A stretch of DNA of 5,564 nt from the NCBI GenBank assembly GCA_003527165.1, contig DPSI01000220.1:1-5564 (forward strand), read 5' to 3'. Below are positions 1-5,554 of the stretch, one piece after another (within the stretch, counting starts at the first letter, position 1; the number at the start of each line of letters is the position of its first letter). Source of the DNA: Pseudomonas sp. GTDB lineage: Bacteria; Pseudomonadota; Gammaproteobacteria; Pseudomonadales; Pseudomonadaceae. The position numbers were made by a program, and so were the translations under genes. Under the pieces are notes generated by a model. The model saw nothing but the letters and a program-made list of their open reading frames with translations. It was not told where the DNA came from and ran no database searches.

Positions 1-840
1 AAACACCACGCCGATATGCTGTTGCAGGTGATAGCGTGCCTGTAGCGGCACCAGCTTGACCCGGGATTCGTAGACCATCCCCACTCGGCCCGGCAGCAGG
101 GCATAACCCACTCCCGAATTGACCATGCTCAGCAAGGTGAAGATGTCGTTCACCTGCATCGCCACCTTCGGCTCGAACCCTGCCTGCTGGAACACCCGGT
201 TGCCGTCCTGATGGGTAGCAAAGCCCTGGGCGAGGGTGATGAAGGTCGCGTCGCGCAAGTCGCTCAGATCCACCTCTGGTTGCTGGGCGAAGGGTGAGTC
301 AGCCGGTGCGGCGAGAAAGATGTCATCAGCGAACAACGGCAACTGGGCACAGTCCGGATCATGGCTGACGCTCTCGTTCAGCGATACCAGAATGGCATCC
401 AGCTCCATGTTCTTCAGCTTGTAGAACAGATCGACATTGGACCCTAGGATCAGGTCGATGTTGAGTTCGCTGCGGCGCAGTTTGAGGCCCATGATCAGCT
501 GCGGTACGGTTTTCACTGTCAGGGAATACAGCGCCCCGAGCTTGAACCGCTCGGCCGAGAAGCCCGCCGCCTCGCGGGTCTGTCGCACAGTATCGACCAC
601 GTCCTGCACGAGCTTTTGCGCCCGTTCTTCCAATACATAGGCACTTTCCAGCGGAATCAGGTTGCGCCCCTCATGCTTGAACAGCGGGCAGCGCAAGGCG
701 CTTTCCAGTGAATGGATGGCGCGGTGCACGCTGACGTTGCTGGTGTTCAGCTCGGCCGCTGCCTTGCTCAGGTTTCCGCTGCGCATGAAGGCCAGAAATA
801 CTTCCAGCTTCTTCAGCGTGAGTTCTTCATCGATCTGCAT
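1..840 (-). CDS. mdcR: MdcR-type LysR-family transcriptional regulator (3' end off the window)
   Basis: This is a LysR-type DNA-binding regulator. Relatives called MdcR activate malonate decarboxylase (mdc) genes in response to malonate. The 280 visible residues begin MQIDEELTLKKLEVFLAFM. The winged helix-turn-helix spans about residues 8-67 (AAAELNTSNVSVHRAIHSLE, then CPLFKHEGR), and the substrate-binding domain runs from about 95 to the edge. Stretches recalled as shared with Klebsiella MdcR include YSLT, VPQLIMGLKLRR, PLFADDIFLAAPA, QGFATH, VNDIFTLLSMV and GVGYALLPGR. Family length is just over 300, so perhaps 25-30 residues are missing. An in-frame ATG six codons upstream (base 858) is an alternative start. 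Neither start has a strong ribosome binding site; 840 was chosen because the N-terminus then matches relatives. No mdc structural gene is visible, so the malonate role is inferred from protein similarity alone. Confidence 0.85.
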   Translation of the reverse strand, partial: MQIDEELTLKKLEVFLAFMRSGNLSKAAAELNTSNVSVHRAIHSLESALRCPLFKHEGRNLIPLESAYVLEERAQKLVQDVVDTVRQTREAAGFSAERFKLGALYSLTVKTVPQLIMGLKLRRSELNIDLILGSNVDLFYKLKNMELDAILVSLNESVSHDPDCAQLPLFADDIFLAAPADSPFAQQPEVDLSDLRDATFITLAQGFATHQDGNRVFQQAGFEPKVAMQVNDIFTLLSMVNSGVGYALLPGRVGMVYESRVKLVPLQARYHLQQHIGVVF

Positions 841-979
841 GGCGAATGCTCGGGGCATGGCAGTTGATTATGCCTAACGCAGGCCAACTTCGGGCTTGGC
901 TGCAGAGTCGGTTGGTGTTGCCGTTGCCTTCTGGCTGTGCTGATCGGCATCGCGCGATCTGCCCAGTCGGCAATGATCT

Positions 980-991
980 GATGTGCACATC
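980..991. promoter_or_regulatory. Perfect 12-bp palindrome upstream of mdcR
   Basis: GATGTGCACATC is a perfect palindrome about 140 bases upstream of the preferred mdcR start. It could be a protein-binding site for a dimeric regulator, but I do not recognise it as any particular operator. A chance palindrome of this length is possible in nearly 900 bases of non-coding DNA. Confidence 0.25.
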
Positions 992-1040
992 GCATGGGAT
1001 TGCGGCGTCAGTCATGCAAGTTGCAAGACAACCTCGAACC

Positions 1041-1073
1041 TTTCTTTTATCTAACGCATTGATATAAAAGAAA
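1041..1073. repeat. AT-rich perfect inverted repeat, possible operator
   Basis: TTTCTTTTAT at 1041-1050 is matched exactly by its reverse complement ATAAAAGAAA at 1064-1073, with a 13-base spacer. It sits in a strongly AT-rich patch inside otherwise GC-rich sequence, about 200 bases upstream of the mdcR start. Arm length and spacing would suit a LysR-type or other dimer-binding site, or an upstream activating element. The stem has few GC pairs and would make a poor terminator. No convincing -35/-10 pair was found on either strand. Confidence 0.4.
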
Positions 1074-1186
1074 AAATAACAAAGCGCGTAGTGGCACGTT
1101 CAATGCTGCAGTTGCGTATTGCCACTCGGCAAACACGACAATTCGAACGAACGGCTGGACGGGCGCTCCAGCTCAGGATCTAAAAA

Positions 1187-1375
1187 ATGGATGACAGGCT
1201 GAACGTTAAGACTCAGATATGGGCCGATGGGTATTCATTTATGGAAGTCACCGAGACGCTGCTGATGGCGCTGGGGATTCGAACCGAAGACGGCCAGGAA
1301 TCGGAGCCTGGCCGGCCTGAACCGGCTGCCTCGAAGGTTAAGGCGTCCTGCCATGACGCAGGAGCCGACCGGTAG
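1187..1375 (+). CDS. Doubtful small open reading frame (62 aa)
   Basis: This would be the only plus-strand gene in the window. An ATG follows CAGGAT with about eight bases between, which is a weak ribosome binding site. The first 32 residues (MDDRLNVKTQIWADGYSFME, then VTETLLMALGIR) look moderately protein-like and could form a helix. The remainder is low-complexity (GRPEPAASKVKASC), and its DNA contains a perfect hairpin and a tRNA T-arm-like motif, which argues against coding. I recognise no family. It may be a decayed gene start or a chance frame. Confidence 0.2.
   Translation: MDDRLNVKTQIWADGYSFMEVTETLLMALGIRTEDGQESEPGRPEPAASKVKASCHDAGADR
1291..1314. repeat. Perfect 8-bp GC-rich hairpin
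   Basis: CGGCCAGG at 1291-1298 is complemented exactly by CCTGGCCG at 1307-1314 around an 8-base loop (AATCGGAG). No T-run follows on either strand, so it is not a standard intrinsic terminator. It lies next to a tRNA T-loop-like motif at 1274-1286, although a complete tRNA cannot be folded here. Confidence 0.4.
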
Positions 1376-1454
1376 TTCGCCGGCGGCCAATGGAGCCGGC
1401 TAGGCCCTCGTCACCCATCCCGAGGCTGTTCAACTCATTCGGCAGGATGCGATA

Positions 1455-1470
1455 AGCGAGTTCATCCGCT
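1455..1470. repeat. Possible degenerate REP-like element
   Basis: AGCGAGTTCATCCGCT resembles, from memory, the core of Pseudomonas intergenic REP palindromes (a GGAGCGA-type arm, a short loop, then a CCGCG-type arm). The stem is imperfect, with only four outer pairs matching exactly. A second small palindrome, GGCTTGAAGCC, lies at 1525-1535. Position between transcription units suits REP elements, but the match is loose. Confidence 0.2.
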
Positions 1471-1545
1471 CCTCGTTCGGATAGTACCTAACGGCCAGAA
1501 CGACGGCCCCACAGCTGTCTGGTCGGCTTGAAGCCAGCGCTACCG

Positions 1546-1564
1546 GCCCCGAGCTTTCCGGGGC
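1546..1564. repeat. 6-bp GC hairpin downstream of the FAH gene
   Basis: GCCCCG at 1546-1551 pairs exactly with CGGGGC at 1559-1564 around a 7-base loop. It is one of a series of hairpins in the gap after the operon. No T-run follows. Confidence 0.3.
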
Positions 1565-1611
1565 GCAGCGTCCAGAAGGGCTGTGTTGCCCCGCAATAAG
1601 GCTGTTCGCTG

Positions 1612-1644
1612 CCGGTGTGCTCATCCTCGGGCCGTGCACACCGG
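1612..1644. repeat. Perfect 9-bp inverted repeat downstream of the operon
   Basis: CCGGTGTGC at 1612-1620 pairs exactly with GCACACCGG at 1636-1644, with a 15-base loop. It begins about 77 bases beyond the FAH hydrolase stop codon in the direction of transcription. A second hairpin (CGCTTTC/GAAAGCG, 1668-1682) lies between them. Neither is followed by a T-run on the minus strand. They could stabilise the 3' end of the operon mRNA or help factor-dependent termination; this role is inferred from position alone. Confidence 0.4.
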
Positions 1645-1720
1645 GGCGGACCTTTCGAGCAGCGGCGCGCTTTCGGAAAGCGGCCAACGAAACAACCGCC
1701 CGCCCGGGATGCCTCAGGCT

Positions 1721-2422
1721 TCAGCCCACCGTGATCTCGAGCGTGCCAACGCCCTGAACGCCGCCGCTTAGCTTATCGCCGCGCTGCACGGGGCCGACGC
1801 CGGCCGGAGTGCCCGTCATGATCAGATCGCCGGGCTCGAGAACGAACAGCCGCGACAGGTAGGCGACCACCTCCGGCACGCTCCAGATGAGCGAAGCCAG
1901 GTCGCCTTCCTGACGGGTCTCGCCATTGATGTCGAGCCAGATGCGGCCCTCGGTCGGATGGCCGATCTGCGCCGCTGGCACCAGCGCCGAGCAGGGTGCG
2001 GCATGGTCGAAGCCCTTGGCGACAGCCCAGGGCCGCCCCATCTTCTTCGCTTCGGCCTGCAGGTCACGACGGGTCATGTCCAGTCCGACGGCGTAGCCGT
2101 AGACGTGCTCGAGCGCTTGCGCGACTGGGATATCGACACCGCCGCGACCGATGGCCACGACCATTTCGATCTCGTGGTGCACGCTCTCGGTGCCCGGCGG
2201 GTAGGGGAACACGCTGCCGTCCGGCAGCAGGCTATCCGGATGTTTGGTGAAGAAGAACGGCGGCTCGCGATCCGGGTCGTGGCCCATCTCGCGCGCATGT
2301 TCGGCATAGTTGCGGCCGACGCAGTAGACGCGCCGAACCGGGAAGCGCTGGCTGCTATCCGCTACGGCGAGGCTGGGGATGCTGGGGGTGAAGAGGTAGT
2401 CGTTCTGCTCGGTAGAACTCAT
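1721..2422 (-). CDS. FAH-superfamily hydrolase, acylpyruvase/fumarylpyruvase type
   Basis: This is a 233-residue cytoplasmic metal-dependent hydrolase that should cleave the C-C bond of a 2,4-diketo acid (acylpyruvate), releasing pyruvate. The core begins near residue 29 with [20 protein letters not shown]42 and E45 fit the catalytic dyad of FAHD1-like enzymes. E84 and E86 (HHEIEMV) and D115 (GLDMTRRDL) fit the Mg/Mn ligands. K136 and GTPAGVG (204-210) are also family signatures. The length fits the short fumarylpyruvate hydrolase/YcgM/FAHD1 group rather than the larger 2-keto-3-deoxypentonate dehydratases of the same superfamily. GGAG lies 6 bases before the ATG. It follows the dehydratase stop by 65 bases and is the last gene of the cluster. 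The partner gene suggests a sugar-derived diketo acid as substrate rather than an aromatic one, but this is not proved. Confidence 0.88.
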   Translation of the reverse strand: MSSTEQNDYLFTPSIPSLAVADSSQRFPVRRVYCVGRNYAEHAREMGHDPDREPPFFFTKHPDSLLPDGSVFPYPPGTESVHHEIEMVVAIGRGGVDIPVAQALEHVYGYAVGLDMTRRDLQAEAKKMGRPWAVAKGFDHAAPCSALVPAAQIGHPTEGRIWLDINGETRQEGDLASLIWSVPEVVAYLSRLFVLEPGDLIMTGTPAGVGPVQRGDKLSGGVQGVGTLEITVG

Positions 2423-2487
2423 GTAGCGCTCCAGGCTGTTTCAGAGGGTTGGTGGGCCGCCCCGCGTAGCAGGGCGACAAGGTGGGT

Positions 2488-4242
2488 TCACCGCTGCTGC
2501 GGAATGCTGCCGTGTTCGTTCAGGCTGCTGAGGAAATCGAAATCACAGCCGCGGTCGGCCTGTGTCACGGTATCCAGGAACAGTTTGCGATAGCCGCGTT
2601 CATCGCCTTCGCGCGGCTCCGGCAGGCTGTTTGCGCTGCGCCGACGGGCCAGTTCCTCGTCGCTGACCAGCAGATCGAGGGCGCGCTCGCGGACGCTCAG
2701 ACGCAGACGATCGCCGCTCTCGATCAGTGCGAGAGGGCCGCCAACGGCCGCTTCGGGGGTGACATGCAAGATGATGGTGCCCCCCGCCGTGCCGCTCATG
2801 CGGCCGTCGGAAATGCGCACCATGTCCTTAACGCCGGCGCGCGCCAGCTTGCGCGGGATCGGGATGTAGCCGGCCTCGGGCATGCCCGGCGCGCCCTTGG
2901 GGCCGATGTTCTTCAGCACCAGGATGTCGTCAGCGTTCACGTCGAGGTCCGGATCGTCGATGCGCTGAGCGAGATCCTCCAGGCCATCGAACACCACCAC
3001 GCGGCCTTCGTGTTCCATCAGCTCGGCACTGGCGGCGGACTGCTTGATGATCGCGCCGTCCGGCGCAAGGTTGCCGCGCAGAAAGGCGATGCCGCCCTGC
3101 GGATAGATGGGGTTATCCAGCGGGCGCACCACCTCTTGCGGGAAGGCGGCGATCGCATCGAGCTCCTCGCCCAGCGTGCGGCCTGTCACCGTCAGTGCGT
3201 CGAGGTGCAGGAAAGGCCGCAGTTCGCGCAGCACGGGCGCCAGGCCGCCGGCCTTGTGCAGATCTTCCATGTAGTGCGTGCCGGATGGCTTGAGGTTGAC
3301 CAGAACCGGGATATTGCGGCCGAGCGCATCGACCTGGTCCATGTCGATGCGGATGCCGCAACGGCCGGCGACCGCCGCCAGGTGCACGCTGCCGTTGGTC
3401 GAGCCGCCAATGGCGAGCAGCACCATCAGGGCGTTCTCGAACGCCTTCTTGGTGAGAATCCGATCAGGCGTCATTCCCGCCTGAATCATCGCCACCGCTT
3501 GCGTGCCGGTGCGCTCGGCAATGCGGATGCGGTCAGCGGTAACCGCCGGTGGCGTGGCACCGCCGGGAAGCATCATGCCCAGTGCTTCGGTGACGCAGGC
3601 CATGGTGCTGGCGGTGCCCATGACCGAGCAGGTGCCAACGCTGGCCACCAGCTGGTCGTTGACCTCGGTGATCTCCTGCTGGTCGATCTCCTCGCCGCGG
3701 TACATGCCCCAGAAGCGTCGGCAATCGGTGCAAGCGCCGACACGCACACCGCGATGCGAGCCGGTCAGCATCGAACCGCTGACCAGCTGGATGGCTGGCA
3801 CACCGGCGCTGGCGGCGCCCATCAGTTGTGCTGGAACGGTCTTGTCGCAGCCGCCGATAAGCACTACGGCATCAATCGGCAGGGCGCGGATCATTTCCTC
3901 GGTGTCCATGGACATGAGGTTGCGCAGGAACATGCTGTTGGGGTGGGCGAAGCTTTCATGAATCGAAATCGTGGGGAAATCCACTGGCAACCCGCCGGCC
4001 AGCATCACCCCGCGTTTGACCGCTTCGATCAGTTGCGGCGCATTGCCATGACAGGGGTTGAAGCCGCTGCCGGTATTGGTGATGCCGACGATCGGGCGCG
4101 ACAAGGCATCGTCCGAGTAGCCGGCGCCCTTGATGAAGGCCTTGCGCAGAAACAGGGAGAATTCCGCATCGCCGTAGTTGGTCAGCCCCTTGCGCATGCC
4201 TTGCGCCGCGTTGTTTACCGAGTTGCCGTTGTTCTTGTTCAT
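2488..4242 (-). CDS. IlvD/Edd-family sugar-acid dehydratase (pentonate-type)
   Basis: This 584-residue cytoplasmic enzyme should dehydrate an aldonic acid to the 2-keto-3-deoxy acid using a [2Fe-2S] cluster and Mg. Cluster cysteines are C64 (NPCHGN), C132 (GGCDKT) and C205 (GTCSVMGTASTM). Their spacing of 68 and 73 residues equals that recalled for Rhizobium L-arabinonate dehydratase (C59, C127, C200). K134 fits the modified metal-binding lysine, and S483 and T485 in SDGRMSGTAGG fit the catalytic pair. The ACTDCRRFWGMYRGEEID segment (170-187) also points to the arabinonate/xylonate branch rather than to branched-chain amino acid IlvD. AGGA lies 7 bases before the ATG. It begins 73 bases after the LacI-family gene, and the FAH gene follows. 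Which acid it uses (arabonate, xylonate, fuconate, galactonate or another) cannot be read from the sequence. Confidence 0.92.
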   Translation of the reverse strand: MNKNNGNSVNNAAQGMRKGLTNYGDAEFSLFLRKAFIKGAGYSDDALSRPIVGITNTGSGFNPCHGNAPQLIEAVKRGVMLAGGLPVDFPTISIHESFAHPNSMFLRNLMSMDTEEMIRALPIDAVVLIGGCDKTVPAQLMGAASAGVPAIQLVSGSMLTGSHRGVRVGACTDCRRFWGMYRGEEIDQQEITEVNDQLVASVGTCSVMGTASTMACVTEALGMMLPGGATPPAVTADRIRIAERTGTQAVAMIQAGMTPDRILTKKAFENALMVLLAIGGSTNGSVHLAAVAGRCGIRIDMDQVDALGRNIPVLVNLKPSGTHYMEDLHKAGGLAPVLRELRPFLHLDALTVTGRTLGEELDAIAAFPQEVVRPLDNPIYPQGGIAFLRGNLAPDGAIIKQSAASAELMEHEGRVVVFDGLEDLAQRIDDPDLDVNADDILVLKNIGPKGAPGMPEAGYIPIPRKLARAGVKDMVRISDGRMSGTAGGTIILHVTPEAAVGGPLALIESGDRLRLSVRERALDLLVSDEELARRRSANSLPEPREGDERGYRKLFLDTVTQADRGCDFDFLSSLNEHGSIPQQR

Positions 4243-4263
4243 GGGCGTTTCCTCTCGATGGGT

Positions 4264-4291
4264 TGGAGCGATACCGTAGCCGTCGGCTCCA
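4264..4291. repeat. Inverted repeat in the regulator-dehydratase gap
   Basis: TGGAGC at 4264-4269 and GCTCCA at 4286-4291 are exact complements around 16 bases. An alternative smaller hairpin, AGCC/GGCT (4278-4288), overlaps the right arm, so the two folds compete. It lies in the 73-base gap between the LacI-family stop and the dehydratase ribosome binding site. No T-run follows. It might affect mRNA stability or readthrough, or be chance. Confidence 0.25.
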
Positions 4292-4315
4292 GAATGAAGG
4301 TGCGGCGGGCCGCGC

Positions 4316-5362
4316 TCAGGCGGGGCCGATCGGCGCCGGGCCGGAGCTTCCTCGTACCAGCAGCTCCGTGGTTGTCTCGATCAGGCCGATCGGCCGTTTG
4401 CCCGCCAGGGCTTCGAGCAGATAGGTCCCCGCGTAATCGCCTATCTGCCCGAGGTCCACGCGAATCGTGGTCAGGGGCGGGGACATGTACTTGGCGTAAT
4501 CGAAGTCGTTGAAACCGACGACGGACACCTCTTCGGGCACTCGCACGCCCAGGTTCTTCGCCGCCAGGAGGGCGCCGAACGCCAGAAGGTCGTTGGCACA
4601 GATGACTGCGGTGGGGCGTGTCGGGCCTCGTAGCAGACGCTGCATGGCGACGATGGCGCCTTCCAGCGTCAGATCCGTCTCCATGTGACGGTGCGCAGGT
4701 ATCTCCAGACCTTCTTCGGCCAGGCGCGCATTGGTGCCTGCGATCCGGTCACCGACGCGGTCGTTGAAGGACGGCTCGCCAATGATCATGGCGAATTTCC
4801 GATGGCCCAGGGACAGCAGGTGCTCGACCATCTGCCGCGCGACGGCGGTGTTGTCGAAGCCGACGCTCGGGCGGTTGTGATCCTGCGCCCAGGCCTGCAC
4901 ACAGGGGATGCGTTTGCGTTCGATCAGGTCCCACATCTTGGGATCGTGTGTTCGGCCGACCACCATCAGCGCGTCGACGCCATGCTCCAGCATGGTTTGG
5001 ACCTCTTTCAGCTCGACTTGCGCATCGAAGCCGAAACTGGCGACCAGGAGCGTGTAACCGGCATCGTGAACCCTCTGCTGAAAAGCCGCGAGTGTGCGGG
5101 AAAACGTCTCCGTAGCCAGTGTCGGCACGACCGCGCCGATGGTCATGCTGCGGCGTGATGCCAAGGTCCTCGCCGCGGCGTTAAGCACATAGCCGAGCTC
5201 ATCGCAGGCGCGTTGCACCGCGTGGCGTTTGTCGTTGCTCACGGCCGCGCTGCCGTTGATGACCCGGGATACAGTCGCCGTCGACACGCCTGCCAGACGA
5301 GCGACGTCTTGCAGGCTGGCACGCGACAGCAATGCGGGGAAAGGCGGGAGCGAGTCACCCAT
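4316..5362 (-). CDS. LacI-family transcriptional regulator
   Basis: This is a sugar-responsive DNA-binding repressor. From the preferred start it has 348 residues, a normal family length. The helix-turn-helix is at about 16-40 (SLQDVARLAGVSTATVSRVI), and the hinge helix is at 61-69 (NAAARTLAS). The periplasmic-binding-protein-like sensor domain follows (from about 73), with R202 (NDRVGDR), D258 (CANDLLAFG) and GFNDFDYAKYMSPPLTTI (283-300) in positions that usually contact ligand. The first in-frame ATG is at 5407, but no ribosome binding site precedes it. The ATG at 5362 has AGAAGGA seven bases upstream and puts the HTH near the N-terminus, so I chose it. It is the first gene of the cluster; three LacI-type operators lie upstream, suggesting autoregulation together with control of the dehydratase and hydrolase. 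The effector is unknown, probably a sugar acid or its keto-deoxy product. Confidence 0.9.
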   Translation of the reverse strand: MGDSLPPFPALLSRASLQDVARLAGVSTATVSRVINGSAAVSNDKRHAVQRACDELGYVLNAAARTLASRRSMTIGAVVPTLATETFSRTLAAFQQRVHDAGYTLLVASFGFDAQVELKEVQTMLEHGVDALMVVGRTHDPKMWDLIERKRIPCVQAWAQDHNRPSVGFDNTAVARQMVEHLLSLGHRKFAMIIGEPSFNDRVGDRIAGTNARLAEEGLEIPAHRHMETDLTLEGAIVAMQRLLRGPTRPTAVICANDLLAFGALLAAKNLGVRVPEEVSVVGFNDFDYAKYMSPPLTTIRVDLGQIGDYAGTYLLEALAGKRPIGLIETTTELLVRGSSGPAPIGPA

Positions 5363-5369
5363 CTCTGTG

Positions 5370-5376
5370 TCCTTCT
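5370..5376 (-). promoter_or_regulatory. Ribosome binding site deciding the LacI-family start
   Basis: On the minus strand AGAAGGA is followed by CACAGAG and then ATG (5362). Spacing of 7 bases is ideal. The upstream ATG at 5407 is preceded only by a pyrimidine-rich stretch (GGTTTTTCCTA). This makes the shorter protein the likelier product. Confidence 0.7.
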
Positions 5377-5431
5377 GAATGGCCGCTGAGCGATTGGTGT
5401 TTGACATTAGGAAAAACCGAAACTAAGTTTT

Positions 5432-5445
5432 TGTAAACGCTTACA
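5432..5445. promoter_or_regulatory. LacI-type operator 1 (proximal to the repressor gene)
   Basis: TGTAAACGCTTACA is a 14-bp near-palindrome centred on CG, with TGTAA/TTACA arms. A central CpG is typical of LacI-family operators, where the hinge helix inserts. Its centre is about 77 bases upstream of the preferred LacI start. A weak minus-strand promoter (TTGAAA at 5456-5461, poor -10 overlapping this operator) would be blocked if a repressor bound here. Confidence 0.75.
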
Positions 5446-5462
5446 TCGGATTATTTTTCAAA

Positions 5463-5476
5463 TGTAAGCGATTACA
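5463..5476. promoter_or_regulatory. LacI-type operator 2
   Basis: TGTAAGCGATTACA, extendable to 16 bases with ATGTAA/TTACAT arms, is the second copy of the motif. Its centre is 31 bp from that of operator 1, close to three helical turns, so two repressor dimers would sit on the same DNA face. Confidence 0.78.
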
Positions 5477-5540
5477 TAACCGTTTTTATCTCTTTTGGTT
5501 GTCCTGTTTCTTCCGTTGTAGCGACATGCCAAAAAGGAGA

Positions 5541-5554
5541 TGAAAGCGCTTACA
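5541..5554. promoter_or_regulatory. LacI-type operator 3 (distal)
   Basis: TGAAAGCGCTTACA is the third copy, differing from the palindromic consensus TGTAAGCGCTTACA at one position. Its centre is 78 bp from operator 2 and 109 bp from operator 1. It lies at the right end of the window and directly follows AAAAAGGAGA, so it may serve a plus-strand gene just beyond the edge, or support looping with the other two sites. Confidence 0.72.

Larger units (their letters stand above)
841..1720. other. Long intergenic region between mdcR and the sugar-acid operon
   Basis: About 880 bases lie here without a confident gene. The right part (about 1290-1720) is GC-rich and contains several perfect inverted repeats downstream of the FAH hydrolase stop codon. 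The left part (about 860-1100) is the mdcR upstream region, with a 12-bp palindrome and an AT-rich block around 1041-1080. Short open frames on both strands have arginine-, alanine- and serine-rich translations without recognisable domains, and most look like by-products of GC-rich DNA. No transposase remnant or complete tRNA was recognised. No hairpin is followed by a T-run, so no intrinsic terminator can be assigned with confidence. Confidence 0.7.

Noticed and set aside
1240..1360. A full tRNA gene on the minus strand
   Set aside because: Only the T-loop core matches. The T-stem is poorly paired, the possible anticodon loop has the wrong size, and no acceptor stem or D-arm could be assembled.
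1430..1687. An 85-codon minus-strand frame in the gap after the FAH gene
   Set aside because: The translation is low-complexity (R, A, S, P), shows no recognisable domain, lacks a clear ribosome binding site and spans two perfect hairpins.
2423..2487. A terminator between the dehydratase and FAH genes (CGCCC 2458-2462 / GGGCG 2472-2476)
   Set aside because: The stem is only 5 bp with no T-run, and the two genes appear co-transcribed with a short gap.
3503..3961. A 152-codon plus-strand frame, and several minus-strand frames, within the dehydratase gene
   Set aside because: They lie wholly inside a well-supported gene in other frames and show no independent motifs.
2482..4512. A 676-codon open frame on the plus strand covering the whole dehydratase gene
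   Set aside because: It is antisense to a gene with clear family motifs and catalytic residues. Long antisense frames arise from GC-rich codon use; the translation is rich in H, A, R and D and shows no domain.
5401..5429. A plus-strand promoter starting with a perfect TTGACA (5401-5406)
   Set aside because: The hexamer 17 bases on is TAAGTT, which matches only half of the -10 consensus, and TTGACA overlaps the upstream part of the LacI-family reading frame. I could not support a promoter.
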